Assembly: GCF_021533195.1 (NCBI RefSeq)
Contig: NZ_JAJNKB010000002.1
Coordinates: 1-64,000 of the forward strand
Source: Portibacter marinus
Lineage (GTDB): Bacteria > Bacteroidota > Bacteroidia > Chitinophagales > Saprospiraceae
DNA: 64,000 nucleotides
Direction: 5' to 3'
Shown: in pieces, positions 52,093 to 60,372 of the stretch
Position numbering within the stretch: position 1 is the first letter of the stretch
How the letters are laid out: each line of letters starts with the position of its first letter
Notes under the pieces: model-generated
The model's database searches: none
The model's input: only the letters and a program-made list of their open reading frames with translations
What the model was told of the DNA's origin: nothing
Position numbers and translations under genes: made by a program

Positions 52093-55000
52093 ATGATGAA
52101 AAGAGTATTACTTTTCTTATTGATGTTTATAAGCGCAGCCATTTCGATGGACGCACAAAGAAACATCAGTGGGACAATTACTGATACCGATGGACTTCCT
52201 CTTATCGGTGCAAACGTCGTGGTTAAGGGCACGAGTGTAGGAACGATTACTGATATCGATGGGTCATTCGCTTTTGAAGCACCAGACGATGCTTCCACAC
52301 TTGTAGCAACTTATACCGGATTTGAAACCCAGGAGATTGACATTTCTAACACAGACAATGTAAATATTGTCATGTCAGAAGGTACACTTTTGGACGAGGT
52401 AGTTGTAACCGCATTAGGTATTGAAAAAGATGCCAAGACTTTAGGCTATGCCGTTGACAATGTCAAGGGAGATGAACTTACTAAAGCGCGTGAGTCAAAT
52501 ATTGTGAACGCACTACAAGGTAAAGTTACCGGTGTCAACATTGGGAATACTGGTGGAAACTTAGGAGGATCTTCGAAGATTATTATCCGTGGAGCCACTT
52601 CACTAAGTGGAAATAATGATCCATTATGGGTAGTAGATGGTGTTCCTATTAACAATGACCAGTTTGTATCTAATGGAACGAGAATTTCTGGAAACAGAGA
52701 TTTTAGTAATGGAGCTGCAGTCATCAATCCTGATGATGTGGAATCTATGAGTGTATTAAAAGGTGCAGCTGCAACAGCATTATATGGCTCTAGAGCTGCA
52801 GCTGGTGCAATCATTGTTACTACAAAATCTGGAAAGGCTAATAAAGATGGAAGCGCTAAAATAGAATATAATGTTTCCTACAGAGTTGATGACTTGTTTG
52901 TGACTCCTGATTATCAGCAAGAATATGCCATGGGAGATTTTGCCAAGTATGACTCTTCTTCTATTGGTTTTGACTGGGGTCCCAGAATTACAGGTCAAAC
53001 GGTTAATTCTTTGCCGATTACCAATGAAAGCGGACCATTAACAACCAGGCCAAATAATGGAATCAATGATTTTTTCAGAACAGGACGAACAGTTATAAAC
53101 GGTTTATCTATTGCAGATGCAGGCGCTAAATTTAACTACAGATTAAGTTTGGGTGCTTTGAACCAAACCGGATTGCTGCCTGGTGCTGAATTAGATCGAT
53201 ACAACGCAGGAATCAATGCTGGAATTCAGCATAGTGAGCGTTTTAGAACCACATTTGGATTGCAGTTTGCAAAAACAATGTCAAGAGGAACTGGTGCTAC
53301 AGGTGCCAACGATCCTAATATTGTGGGTCTTTCGTCATTTAGTAGTACTCTAGATCCTAGAAACTTTAACCCTTGGATCGATGAAGCTGGAAACCAAATC
53401 AACCAGGCTGGACCAACATCCAATAACTACTTATGGTTAAGAAATGAAAATAGAAATGACAGAGATGATACCAGAATTATTGGTAATATTTCATCTACTT
53501 TCAAGATTTTGGATAATCTCTCATTGAGAGGAACCTACGGATATGATTTCGACCAGGATAATAGATTCTTTTCTAACCGAAAAGGAACCATTCAAAGGTT
53601 ACAAGGGGATTATACCATTGATAACATCAATAATGTTCAGCAAAACTTAGACGTAATCTTAAATTATAATGCCAGTCTTGGATCAAGATTCGAAGTGAGT
53701 GCATTAGCAGGTTACAACTGGAATAACAGAAAGCGACAGGATGAAGGATTTGCAGGTGTGAACTTGCTGATACCTGAGCTATTTGCACCGGGTAATACTG
53801 AACAAACTATTCCAGCAAGATTTTTCAGCAATAGAACACTATTTGGTGCATATGGATCAGTAGATATGACCTTTGATGGTTGGGCGACCCTTACCGTAAC
53901 AGGTAGAAATGACTGGTCTTCTACTCTTCCACAGGATAACAATTCTTATTTTTATCCTTCCGTTAGTACAGCATTTGTGCTGACAGAAGCATTAGGAATC
54001 GAAAGTAGCTTCTTAAGCTATGCTAAATTTAGAGGTTCATTTGCTCAAGTAGGAAATGATACAGGACCATATCAATTAGATTTTCTTTTTAACCCGGTAA
54101 CGGTTGCAACAGGTCAGTATGGTTTGAACATTAACTTCCCATTCAATGATCGACTTGCATTCTCAAAAGGAAATGTTATTCCTCCTGAAAATCTAAGACC
54201 AGAACAGCAGACCAGTTACGAATTGGGAGCTGAGTTGGATTTCTTCGATTACAGACTAGGACTTGATGTTGCTGTGTTTAGAACAGAAAACAGAGATCAG
54301 ATTTTAGCATTGCCAATTCCTGAGTCTACGGGTTTCGGTTTCTTGAGAACCAATGTTGGACAGGTTAATACACGGGGATTAGAGATCGCATTAGATGCAA
54401 CGCCGATTAGCATGCCTAATTTCACTTGGAATACAGCTGTAAATTACTCATCAGCTCAAGTAGAAGTAGTAGAATTATCAGAGAATGTTGATAGAGTTCT
54501 ACTTGCGAGTGCATTTAGTAGTGTACAGGTTGTAGCAGAAGTGGGATCAGGTTTTGAATTATTTGCCATCCCATTCTTAAAAGACAGTACTTCAGGCAGG
54601 CCCTTGATAGACCCTAATACAGGAGCAAGATTAGCTGGTGAGGCACAGGCAATGGGTTCAGTACTACCTGATTTTACGATGGGCTTTGTGAATTCTTTTG
54701 ATTTAGGTCCGGTAAATCTTTCATTTACCATTGACTGGAGATCTGGTGGAGTCATGAAATCATCTACCGTAGATGGATTGCAAACGGGTGGTTTAGCACA
54801 AGAAACTTTACTGAACAGGGATGGAACTTTTATCGATAGAGAAGGTGTGATCATGAATGCAGATGGTACTGTGAGAGACAATGATGTTCCTCTAGCTAGT
54901 GCTGCTGATTTCTGGCAATCGCTTGACGATAATAGTGTATCTGAAGCTTTCATCTTCGATGCATCATTCGTTAAATTAAGAGAAGCGTCCTTAAGTTATT

Positions 55001-55209
55001 CTTTACCTAAAAGACTCTTTTCCAATAACTTCCTTAATGGTGTTACGCTTGGTGTAGAAGGAAGAAACCTTGCACTTCTTTGGAGTGTAGTACCTCACAT
55101 TGATCCAGAAAATAACCTTTTTGGTTCAGGTGCGGATGGATTCGGTGTAGAAAGAGCTTCAGTACCTACTCCTCGAAGTATAGGTGTAAATCTGAGAGCG
55201 TCATTTTAA
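52093..55209 (+). CDS. SusC/RagA family TonB-linked outer-membrane transporter (second locus)
   Basis: The 1038-residue protein has a signal peptide (ending SMDAQ), the carboxypeptidase-like domain (RNISGTITDTDGLPLIGANVVVKG ... TITDIDGSFAF), a TonB-box region (LDEVVVTALGIEKDAKTLGYAV), the plug with IIIRGATSLSGNNDPLWVVDGVPI and VLKGAAATALYGSRAAAGAIIVTTK, and a barrel that ends in PRSIGVNLRASF. The phrase ALGIEKDAKTLGYAV is typical of a common SusC subgroup paired with SusD-like_2 proteins. It lacks the anti-sigma interaction domain. The SusD gene follows after 21 bases. The substrate cannot be inferred, since no enzyme gene follows; peptide or oligosaccharide uptake are both possible. Confidence 0.95.
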   Translation: MMKRVLLFLLMFISAAISMDAQRNISGTITDTDGLPLIGANVVVKGTSVGTITDIDGSFAFEAPDDASTLVATYTGFETQEIDISNTDNVNIVMSEGTLLDEVVVTALGIEKDAKTLGYAVDNVKGDELTKARESNIVNALQGKVTGVNIGNTGGNLGGSSKIIIRGATSLSGNNDPLWVVDGVPINNDQFVSNGTRISGNRDFSNGAAVINPDDVESMSVLKGAAATALYGSRAAAGAIIVTTKSGKANKDGSAKIEYNVSYRVDDLFVTPDYQQEYAMGDFAKYDSSSIGFDWGPRITGQTVNSLPITNESGPLTTRPNNGINDFFRTGRTVINGLSIADAGAKFNYRLSLGALNQTGLLPGAELDRYNAGINAGIQHSERFRTTFGLQFAKTMSRGTGATGANDPNIVGLSSFSSTLDPRNFNPWIDEAGNQINQAGPTSNNYLWLRNENRNDRDDTRIIGNISSTFKILDNLSLRGTYGYDFDQDNRFFSNRKGTIQRLQGDYTIDNINNVQQNLDVILNYNASLGSRFEVSALAGYNWNNRKRQDEGFAGVNLLIPELFAPGNTEQTIPARFFSNRTLFGAYGSVDMTFDGWATLTVTGRNDWSSTLPQDNNSYFYPSVSTAFVLTEALGIESSFLSYAKFRGSFAQVGNDTGPYQLDFLFNPVTVATGQYGLNINFPFNDRLAFSKGNVIPPENLRPEQQTSYELGAELDFFDYRLGLDVAVFRTENRDQILALPIPESTGFGFLRTNVGQVNTRGLEIALDATPISMPNFTWNTAVNYSSAQVEVVELSENVDRVLLASAFSSVQVVAEVGSGFELFAIPFLKDSTSGRPLIDPNTGARLAGEAQAMGSVLPDFTMGFVNSFDLGPVNLSFTIDWRSGGVMKSSTVDGLQTGGLAQETLLNRDGTFIDREGVIMNADGTVRDNDVPLASAADFWQSLDDNSVSEAFIFDASFVKLREASLSYSLPKRLFSNNFLNGVTLGVEGRNLALLWSVVPHIDPENNLFGSGADGFGVERASVPTPRSIGVNLRASF

Positions 55210-55230
55210 GAAATATTAAAAAGAAAAATA

Positions 55231-56634
55231 ATGAAATATATAAAGTATTTATCTTTTGTTCTTCTCTTGAGTTTTGTGATAACCTCATGTGAAGATGCAT
55301 TAGATATAAACCGAAACCCTCTGGCAGCAACCACTGCCGATCCAAATGTATTGCTGCCATTTGTAATGGCACAGTATTCTAATAGGCACACTACTGAGTT
55401 GGGTACCAGAATTATGGATGTACCACAGCACTTTTCTGCGTGCTTTAACAGTGCTAGAAATGGAAATACCTCTATTTTCTTGACTGGTAATACTTGGGGA
55501 ATGATGTATTCACAAGTTTTAGGGAACCTCTTATTGGTAAAGCAAGATGCCGAAGAGGCTGGCCCTTCCTCGAATAATGTAGCGGCTATTGCTAAAATTC
55601 TTGAGGCCAATACTTACTTCGAATTGACCAGTATTTGGGAGGAAGTACCATATTCTCAAGCTTTAAATGCTCAGGAATTTCCAGAGCCGACCTTTGATGA
55701 ACAAGAAGTGGTCCTAGATGGTGTAATTGATATCTTAAACGATGCAATTGATCAAATTGATAACATTCCCTCAGAAGGAATATTTGATGTTAGTACAGGA
55801 GACATCATTTACGGAGGAGATATGGATCTATGGAGAAGATATGCGAATTCTTTAAAATTGAGAGTGCTGATGATCATCAGAAACAAGAAAGATGTTTCTT
55901 CTGAAATCGCAGCTACGCTAAATGAGCCTCTAATTGAAAGTAATGATCAGTCTGCTTTGATCAGATATTCTAATGCTCCAGGTAGTTTCAATGCATATAA
56001 TAATTTGGTAGAAGCATTCTTTGGTGTTTCTAATGAAGCTCAAGGCGTTTATGGTCCGGGAGAAGTAATTTATGGACTTTTACAGGGTGATCCTAGATTT
56101 GATATGTTGATCAGCAATGCTACAGGAGAAGGATGTCCAATTGGAAGATTTCCGTTTTCTTTCGCATGTGCAAGAATCAAGGATAATGTGATTAGAAATG
56201 ATTTACCGCACATGTTAATGATGCCTGCTGAGATTAACCTTTACAAGGCTGAATTAGCTATGGCAGCTGGAGATGTAGCTACTGCAGAATCGGAATACAA
56301 AGCTGGTGTAGCTAAAAATGTTGCTTGGTGGGGAGGAGATATTCCAGGTGCTCAATTGACCATTGCGGCTGATGTTGCAGAAGCTTTTGTTGCGGAATTA
56401 CCTACTCCAACTATGGAAGACATTCATAATCAACTATATATTGAATCATTTATCAGACCAGTAGTTGCTTGGAATACAGTCAGAAGAACGGATACTCCTG
56501 AATTGAGACCAGTTCCTGGTTCTAATATTACAGGAATTTTGAAGCGATTTAACTATCCTCCTGATGAGGTAGCATCTAATCCAAATACTCCTGTGAATTT
56601 GCCAACTGATACGCCAATGTGGTTTGAAAATTAA
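55231..56634 (+). CDS. SusD/RagB-like outer-membrane lipoprotein (SusD-like_2 type)
   Basis: The 467-residue lipoprotein (lipobox Cys20 in VITSC) begins with EDALDINRNPLAATTADPNVLLPF, the characteristic opening of the SusD-like_2 group. It has TPR-type helices (AAIAKILEANTYFELTSIWEEVPYSQA), WRRYANSLKLRVLMIIRNKK and the closing YIESFIRPVVAWNTVRRTD ... RFNYPPDEVASNPNTP. It should cap the SusC channel on the cell surface and bind the nutrient. It lies between SusC and a surface lipoprotein gene in one operon. Confidence 0.93.
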   Translation: MKYIKYLSFVLLLSFVITSCEDALDINRNPLAATTADPNVLLPFVMAQYSNRHTTELGTRIMDVPQHFSACFNSARNGNTSIFLTGNTWGMMYSQVLGNLLLVKQDAEEAGPSSNNVAAIAKILEANTYFELTSIWEEVPYSQALNAQEFPEPTFDEQEVVLDGVIDILNDAIDQIDNIPSEGIFDVSTGDIIYGGDMDLWRRYANSLKLRVLMIIRNKKDVSSEIAATLNEPLIESNDQSALIRYSNAPGSFNAYNNLVEAFFGVSNEAQGVYGPGEVIYGLLQGDPRFDMLISNATGEGCPIGRFPFSFACARIKDNVIRNDLPHMLMMPAEINLYKAELAMAAGDVATAESEYKAGVAKNVAWWGGDIPGAQLTIAADVAEAFVAELPTPTMEDIHNQLYIESFIRPVVAWNTVRRTDTPELRPVPGSNITGILKRFNYPPDEVASNPNTPVNLPTDTPMWFEN

Positions 56635-56652
56635 TTTAAAATTGAAATTGAA

Positions 56653-57540
56653 ATGAAAATTTATAATATATTATTTATTCTAACTGCAATGTTATTTATC
56701 GCCTCGTGCGGAAATGAATTTGTAGTTGGAGATTATTACGATCTGGAGGAACTACCGGGATATGTGGCTTTTGATGCTGACGGGAATAGTGCTTTTATCG
56801 ATCCGTTTGATGCGGAAGAAGGAGAAGTATTGAATGTCATTATTGAAAATCCGACGGGTACTCAGTCCGATATTACTGTTGATTACGCTCTCAGCGGTTC
56901 TGCTGTTTACGGTGAAGACTATACTATAGATGGTGCTTCTGCAAGTGGTGGGTCGATGACTATTTCTACCGAGGGACAGGTATTTAACGAAACCTTTAGA
57001 GGCAATTTGCCGATTACCATCATTGATAATGATGATTACGATGAAGAACCGAGAACGATCATCATTACTCTAACGGGTGCTTCTAATGCAGAAGGTGATT
57101 TAGCTGTTGGAAGAGGCGGAACAGACTTTTTAATAGAGGCCACCGTAAATTTGATTGATAATGAATGTGATTCTCAATTGGATGGTACGTATAATGTAGC
57201 TACCATTGCGGATTCATTGGTAATCGATGGAATGCTTCAAGAAGCGATGGTCGATACTTTTATGTCTACTGCATCTATCGTAAAAGATGGTGGATTCTTT
57301 ACCTATAGCATTGATGATGCGAGTGGAGGGCTATATGCTTCTGAGTTTTTTGGAGGATCGTCTCTACCGCTTACATTTACTGAAGATTGCGGCGCAATCA
57401 CAATAGATGGACAAACTGATTTTACAGGACAGAATATCATTCTTGTAAACAGCTCAGTTGGCGATGACGGAACCATTACGCTTGTACTTAAGGGTGAAGA
57501 TAGAGGAGATCAATTTACCTCGATCTTTACGCCTCAATAA
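56653..57540 (+). CDS. Surface lipoprotein with Calx-beta-like domain, third gene of the second SusCD locus
   Basis: The 295-residue lipoprotein (lipobox Cys19 in FIASC) contains a Calx-beta-like segment (about residues 45-165: EEGEVLNVIIENPTGTQSDITVDYALSGSAVYGEDYTI ... ITIIDNDDYDEEPRTIIITLTGASNA) with acidic calcium-type turns, followed by a beta-sandwich-like C-terminal half (DSQLDGTYNVATIADSL ... FTEDCGAITIDGQTDFTGQ). It occupies the place of a SusE/SusF-type surface binding protein. It starts 18 bases after the SusD-like gene and ends before a strong terminator. The ligand is unknown. Confidence 0.7.
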   Translation: MKIYNILFILTAMLFIASCGNEFVVGDYYDLEELPGYVAFDADGNSAFIDPFDAEEGEVLNVIIENPTGTQSDITVDYALSGSAVYGEDYTIDGASASGGSMTISTEGQVFNETFRGNLPITIIDNDDYDEEPRTIIITLTGASNAEGDLAVGRGGTDFLIEATVNLIDNECDSQLDGTYNVATIADSLVIDGMLQEAMVDTFMSTASIVKDGGFFTYSIDDASGGLYASEFFGGSSLPLTFTEDCGAITIDGQTDFTGQNIILVNSSVGDDGTITLVLKGEDRGDQFTSIFTPQ

Positions 57541-57565
57541 TAAATCTCTAAGAATAAAGCTTAGT

Positions 57566-57597
57566 AAAGGACTGCTGGTGAAAGCAGTCCTTTTTTT
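57566..57597 (+). terminator. Terminator of the second SusCD operon
   Basis: AAAGGACTGCT (57566-57576) pairs perfectly with AGCAGTCCTTT (57583-57593) around GGTGAA and continues into a T-run. Confidence 0.85.
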
Positions 57598-57730
57598 ATA
57601 TACCCTGAAATACGCTTAGTAATCTTATTACTACGAATATTCAAGCTTCTACTACAGATCTTAGTCTCCTCAGCATTTCAGGATTTTCATGACCATATTT
57701 GAATCATCATTCATCTTTAAAAATATAGTT

Positions 57731-58453
57731 ATGAAAAATTTAGTAGGAATTCTGACGCTTTTATTAATACATGTGTCCCTCTATGGAAATGACACTCTGG
57801 TCCATCAGAAAGGATTAAAAGTGATGTCTAAATCCGGTTTGAAATTAAGACTATCTCCATCCACAGATGCACCCGTGTTAGATATCATAGATTACGGCGA
57901 GGAAGTATTTCAAACCGAGGATTTTGTATCCTCCAGGCAGGAGATATTTGTCAATTGGGTAGAGGGATCCTGGATAAAGGTTCAATACCAAAATCAGGAG
58001 GGCTTTGTTTTTGATGGATTTGTAAGTGAATTAGTCGTTCCTTCCCAAGCTGATGAGTTGGCCTCTTCCATTGAAGATTTGGGTTATGCCATGTACAATT
58101 ATGTATGGAATCATTTTGAATTTAAAGGAATGGACACATTGGCACAGACCAATAACTCAATGACGACCAATACAAAGATGGGCAGACACACCTTGTTTAT
58201 GCATGAGACTCCATCGTTGACCCAATTAGAATTGACATTCGAGGATGTGCGTATTATGGATGTTTATCATTTACTGGAAAGTATGATGGATACTCGAAGT
58301 GCACGTTCCAGGCTAAAGGAGAATACCATCTTCTTCCAGGGTGGTGACGGTAAGGTAAACAAGCTCAAAATTGGTGATGGACAGATTTTATTAAAGAAAT
58401 TAGATAGTACACACATTAAAGTATCCATAAAGACATTACACCAAGGATGCTAG
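57731..58453 (+). CDS. Exported protein with a bacterial SH3 domain
   Basis: The 240-residue protein has a signal peptide (MKNLVGILTLLLIHVSLYGN) and an SH3_3-type domain (about residues 28-110: LKVMSKSGLKLRLSPSTDAPVLDIIDYGEEVF ... WIKVQYQNQEGFVFDGFVSELV). The rest (about 125-240) is a beta-rich region without a named domain. Bacterial SH3 domains bind peptidoglycan or proteins in the periplasm. The frame is open from 57689, but the ATG at 57731 begins the signal peptide. It is not in a clear operon. A 10-bp hairpin (58492-58521) lies beyond the stop. The function is unknown. Confidence 0.7.
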   Translation: MKNLVGILTLLLIHVSLYGNDTLVHQKGLKVMSKSGLKLRLSPSTDAPVLDIIDYGEEVFQTEDFVSSRQEIFVNWVEGSWIKVQYQNQEGFVFDGFVSELVVPSQADELASSIEDLGYAMYNYVWNHFEFKGMDTLAQTNNSMTTNTKMGRHTLFMHETPSLTQLELTFEDVRIMDVYHLLESMMDTRSARSRLKENTIFFQGGDGKVNKLKIGDGQILLKKLDSTHIKVSIKTLHQGC

Positions 58454-58491
58454 AAATTTTTAAACCAGATTTTGCTCTAAGTAGATTTTTG

Positions 58492-58521
58492 TTAATAGCT
58501 CTTAAAAGTAGGAGCTATTAA
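58492..58521 (+). terminator. Hairpin after the SH3 protein gene
   Basis: TTAATAGCTC (58492-58501) pairs perfectly with GAGCTATTAA (58512-58521). Only CTTTTG follows, so termination may be weak. Confidence 0.45.
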
Positions 58522-58632
58522 CTTTTGAACCAATCTCTACATAATATGTTGTGTAGAATATATAGTGCAAATTAATAATTTACCATCTATCTTATTTAGG
58601 AATTAATTATTAACTTGGTAGTAAATCCTGAA

Positions 58633-59424
58633 ATGAAGTACACTAACACGATAGTATTTTGGGTCTTCGCATCCTTATCCCTGGTCGGGCAGGTAACCTT
58701 TCAGCCTAAGAGTTTGGATAATGAGATCAAAGGTGTGGTGTATAACACAGAGCAAACTGTCGATTTAAGATTGCATGCCAATGGTTGGGCGGTGGCCTAT
58801 AACGTTGGAAAAATAGTGACATACAATAAAACGACTTACTATCAATTCGAAATAGGTAAACATAAAGATCCCAGAGAAAAGCTACAGAGCAGGCCATATA
58901 ATATCGGATTTGTCAGGGGTGCAGGTTCTTTTGCTTATGGGAAGATCAATAGTTTTTACTCACTAAGAGCAGGAATGGGTCGCCTAAAGTACTTATCTGA
59001 AAAGGCTAAAAGAAAAGGAATTGCAGTGGGCTGGAACTACGAGATAGGACCTGCACTGGGTTTATTGAAGCCATATTACCTGGAAGTTTTCGTGGATAAT
59101 AGCGATAGAGGAAGTTTTACGACAGAAGCTATCAAGTACACGGAGGAAACCAGAGAACAGTTTCTAGACCAGGGGAGTATTTCGAATGAAGGAAGATTTT
59201 CTGAAGGTTTATTTGAAACACGTTTGATTCCTGGGATACAGGGTAAGATAGGTGTACATTTTGATGCTGGTGCCTTTGATGAATATGTTAAAGCGATCGA
59301 AGTAGGGGCAATGGCTGAAGTATACACGAGAAGAATCGCTATGATGGCTCCGACAGAGAATCATCCGGATAAGCCATATTTCTTCAATCTTTATGTAAAT
59401 TTGCACTTCGGTAAACGAAAATAA
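58633..59424 (+). CDS. Conserved exported, barrel-like protein upstream of lipA
   Basis: The 263-residue protein has a short signal peptide (KYTNTIVFWVFASLSLVGQ) and a beta-rich body with alternating strands (FAYGKINSFYSLRAGMGRLKYL, GIAVGWNYEIGPALGLLKPYYLEVF, AIEVGAMAEVYTRRIAMM) and a C-terminal strand ending FFNLYVNLHFGKRK. It looks like an outer-membrane barrel or peripheral protein. I have seen similar proteins next to lipA in Bacteroidota but know no function. The ATG at 58633 is preferred to the TTG six codons earlier. The lipA gene starts 12 bases after its stop, so the two are probably co-transcribed. Confidence 0.65.
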   Translation: MKYTNTIVFWVFASLSLVGQVTFQPKSLDNEIKGVVYNTEQTVDLRLHANGWAVAYNVGKIVTYNKTTYYQFEIGKHKDPREKLQSRPYNIGFVRGAGSFAYGKINSFYSLRAGMGRLKYLSEKAKRKGIAVGWNYEIGPALGLLKPYYLEVFVDNSDRGSFTTEAIKYTEETREQFLDQGSISNEGRFSEGLFETRLIPGIQGKIGVHFDAGAFDEYVKAIEVGAMAEVYTRRIAMMAPTENHPDKPYFFNLYVNLHFGKRK

Positions 59425-59436
59425 AAGCAAATTATC

Positions 59437-60309
59437 TTGATAGAACTACCTATTGTAGAAGCCAGGGAACCGAGGCAAAAAAAGCCATCATGGCTTAGAG
59501 TGAAACTGCCTACCGGTGAGAAATTTAAGAAAGTTAGGTCTTTAGTAGATCAGTATGATCTGCATACCATTTGCCAGTCTGGAAATTGTCCTAATATGGG
59601 CGAATGCTGGGGCGCAGGGACAGCAACATTTATGATTTTAGGAGATACTTGCACCAGAGGATGTTCTTTTTGTGCTGTAAAAACGGGCCGGCCTCCTTCT
59701 TATGACGAAGATGAGCCACGTAGGGTTGCAGAAGCCATTCGATTAATGCAAGTCAAACACGCAGTGATCACTTCTGTGAATAGAGATGAATTGAAAGACA
59801 GAGGAGCAGAGATATGGTATCAAACGGTTGTCGCCGTTAAACAACAATCTCCGTCTACCACTATAGAGACCTTAATTCCCGATGTGAAGGCAAATTGGGA
59901 AGCTTTAGAACGCATGATCGCTGGAGGACAGGAAGTAGTTTCTCACAACATGGAAACTGTAGAAAGTTTGTATAGGAAGGTTAGGCCTCAGGCCAAATAT
60001 TATCGCAGTTTGGAACAGATCGCCAGGACAAAGGCTGCCGGTCATCGGACAAAATCAGGAGTGATGGTGGGACTTGGCGAAACCAAAGAAGAGATGTATA
60101 AAGTCATGGACGATTTGGTACAAAATGGGTGTGATGTATTGACCATTGGTCAATATTTGCAACCTACTAAAATGCACCTTGAAGTAGCTGAATATGTGCA
60201 TCCTGATGTCTTCGCCCATTACAAGGAGGTGGGACTGAACAAGGGTTTTGACTTTGTCGAAAGTGGACCGCTTGTAAGATCCAGTTATCATGCGGAAAGG
60301 CATTTGTAG
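59437..60309 (+). CDS. lipA: Lipoyl synthase
   Basis: The 290-residue radical SAM enzyme has both iron-sulfur sites: the auxiliary cluster motif with Cys46, Cys51 and Cys57 ([12 protein letters not shown]) and the radical SAM motif with Cys72, Cys76 and Cys79 (CTRGCSFC). The C-terminal RSSYHA motif supplies the serine ligand of the auxiliary cluster. It inserts two sulfur atoms into octanoyl chains on lipoate-dependent enzymes. The start is TTG. Length and motif order are those of the family. It stands behind the barrel-like protein gene. Confidence 0.96.
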   Translation: MIELPIVEAREPRQKKPSWLRVKLPTGEKFKKVRSLVDQYDLHTICQSGNCPNMGECWGAGTATFMILGDTCTRGCSFCAVKTGRPPSYDEDEPRRVAEAIRLMQVKHAVITSVNRDELKDRGAEIWYQTVVAVKQQSPSTTIETLIPDVKANWEALERMIAGGQEVVSHNMETVESLYRKVRPQAKYYRSLEQIARTKAAGHRTKSGVMVGLGETKEEMYKVMDDLVQNGCDVLTIGQYLQPTKMHLEVAEYVHPDVFAHYKEVGLNKGFDFVESGPLVRSSYHAERHL

Positions 60310-60372
60310 AAAGCGTATTCTCGCTGAAAATCAATGATCTAATCGCTTAAATTTGTGATCAGTGCATAACCT

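Noticed and set aside
54456-54953. 165-codon antisense frame inside the second SusC gene
   Set aside because: It is the mirror of a conserved SusC barrel region. Its Ser/Pro-rich composition is typical of antisense reading of such genes.
58536-58557. TCTACA...TGTAGA inverted repeat upstream of the gene at 58633, resembling BlaI half-sites
   Set aside because: The half-sites are 10 bases apart, while BlaI operators have them nearly adjacent. Probably chance in AT-rich DNA.
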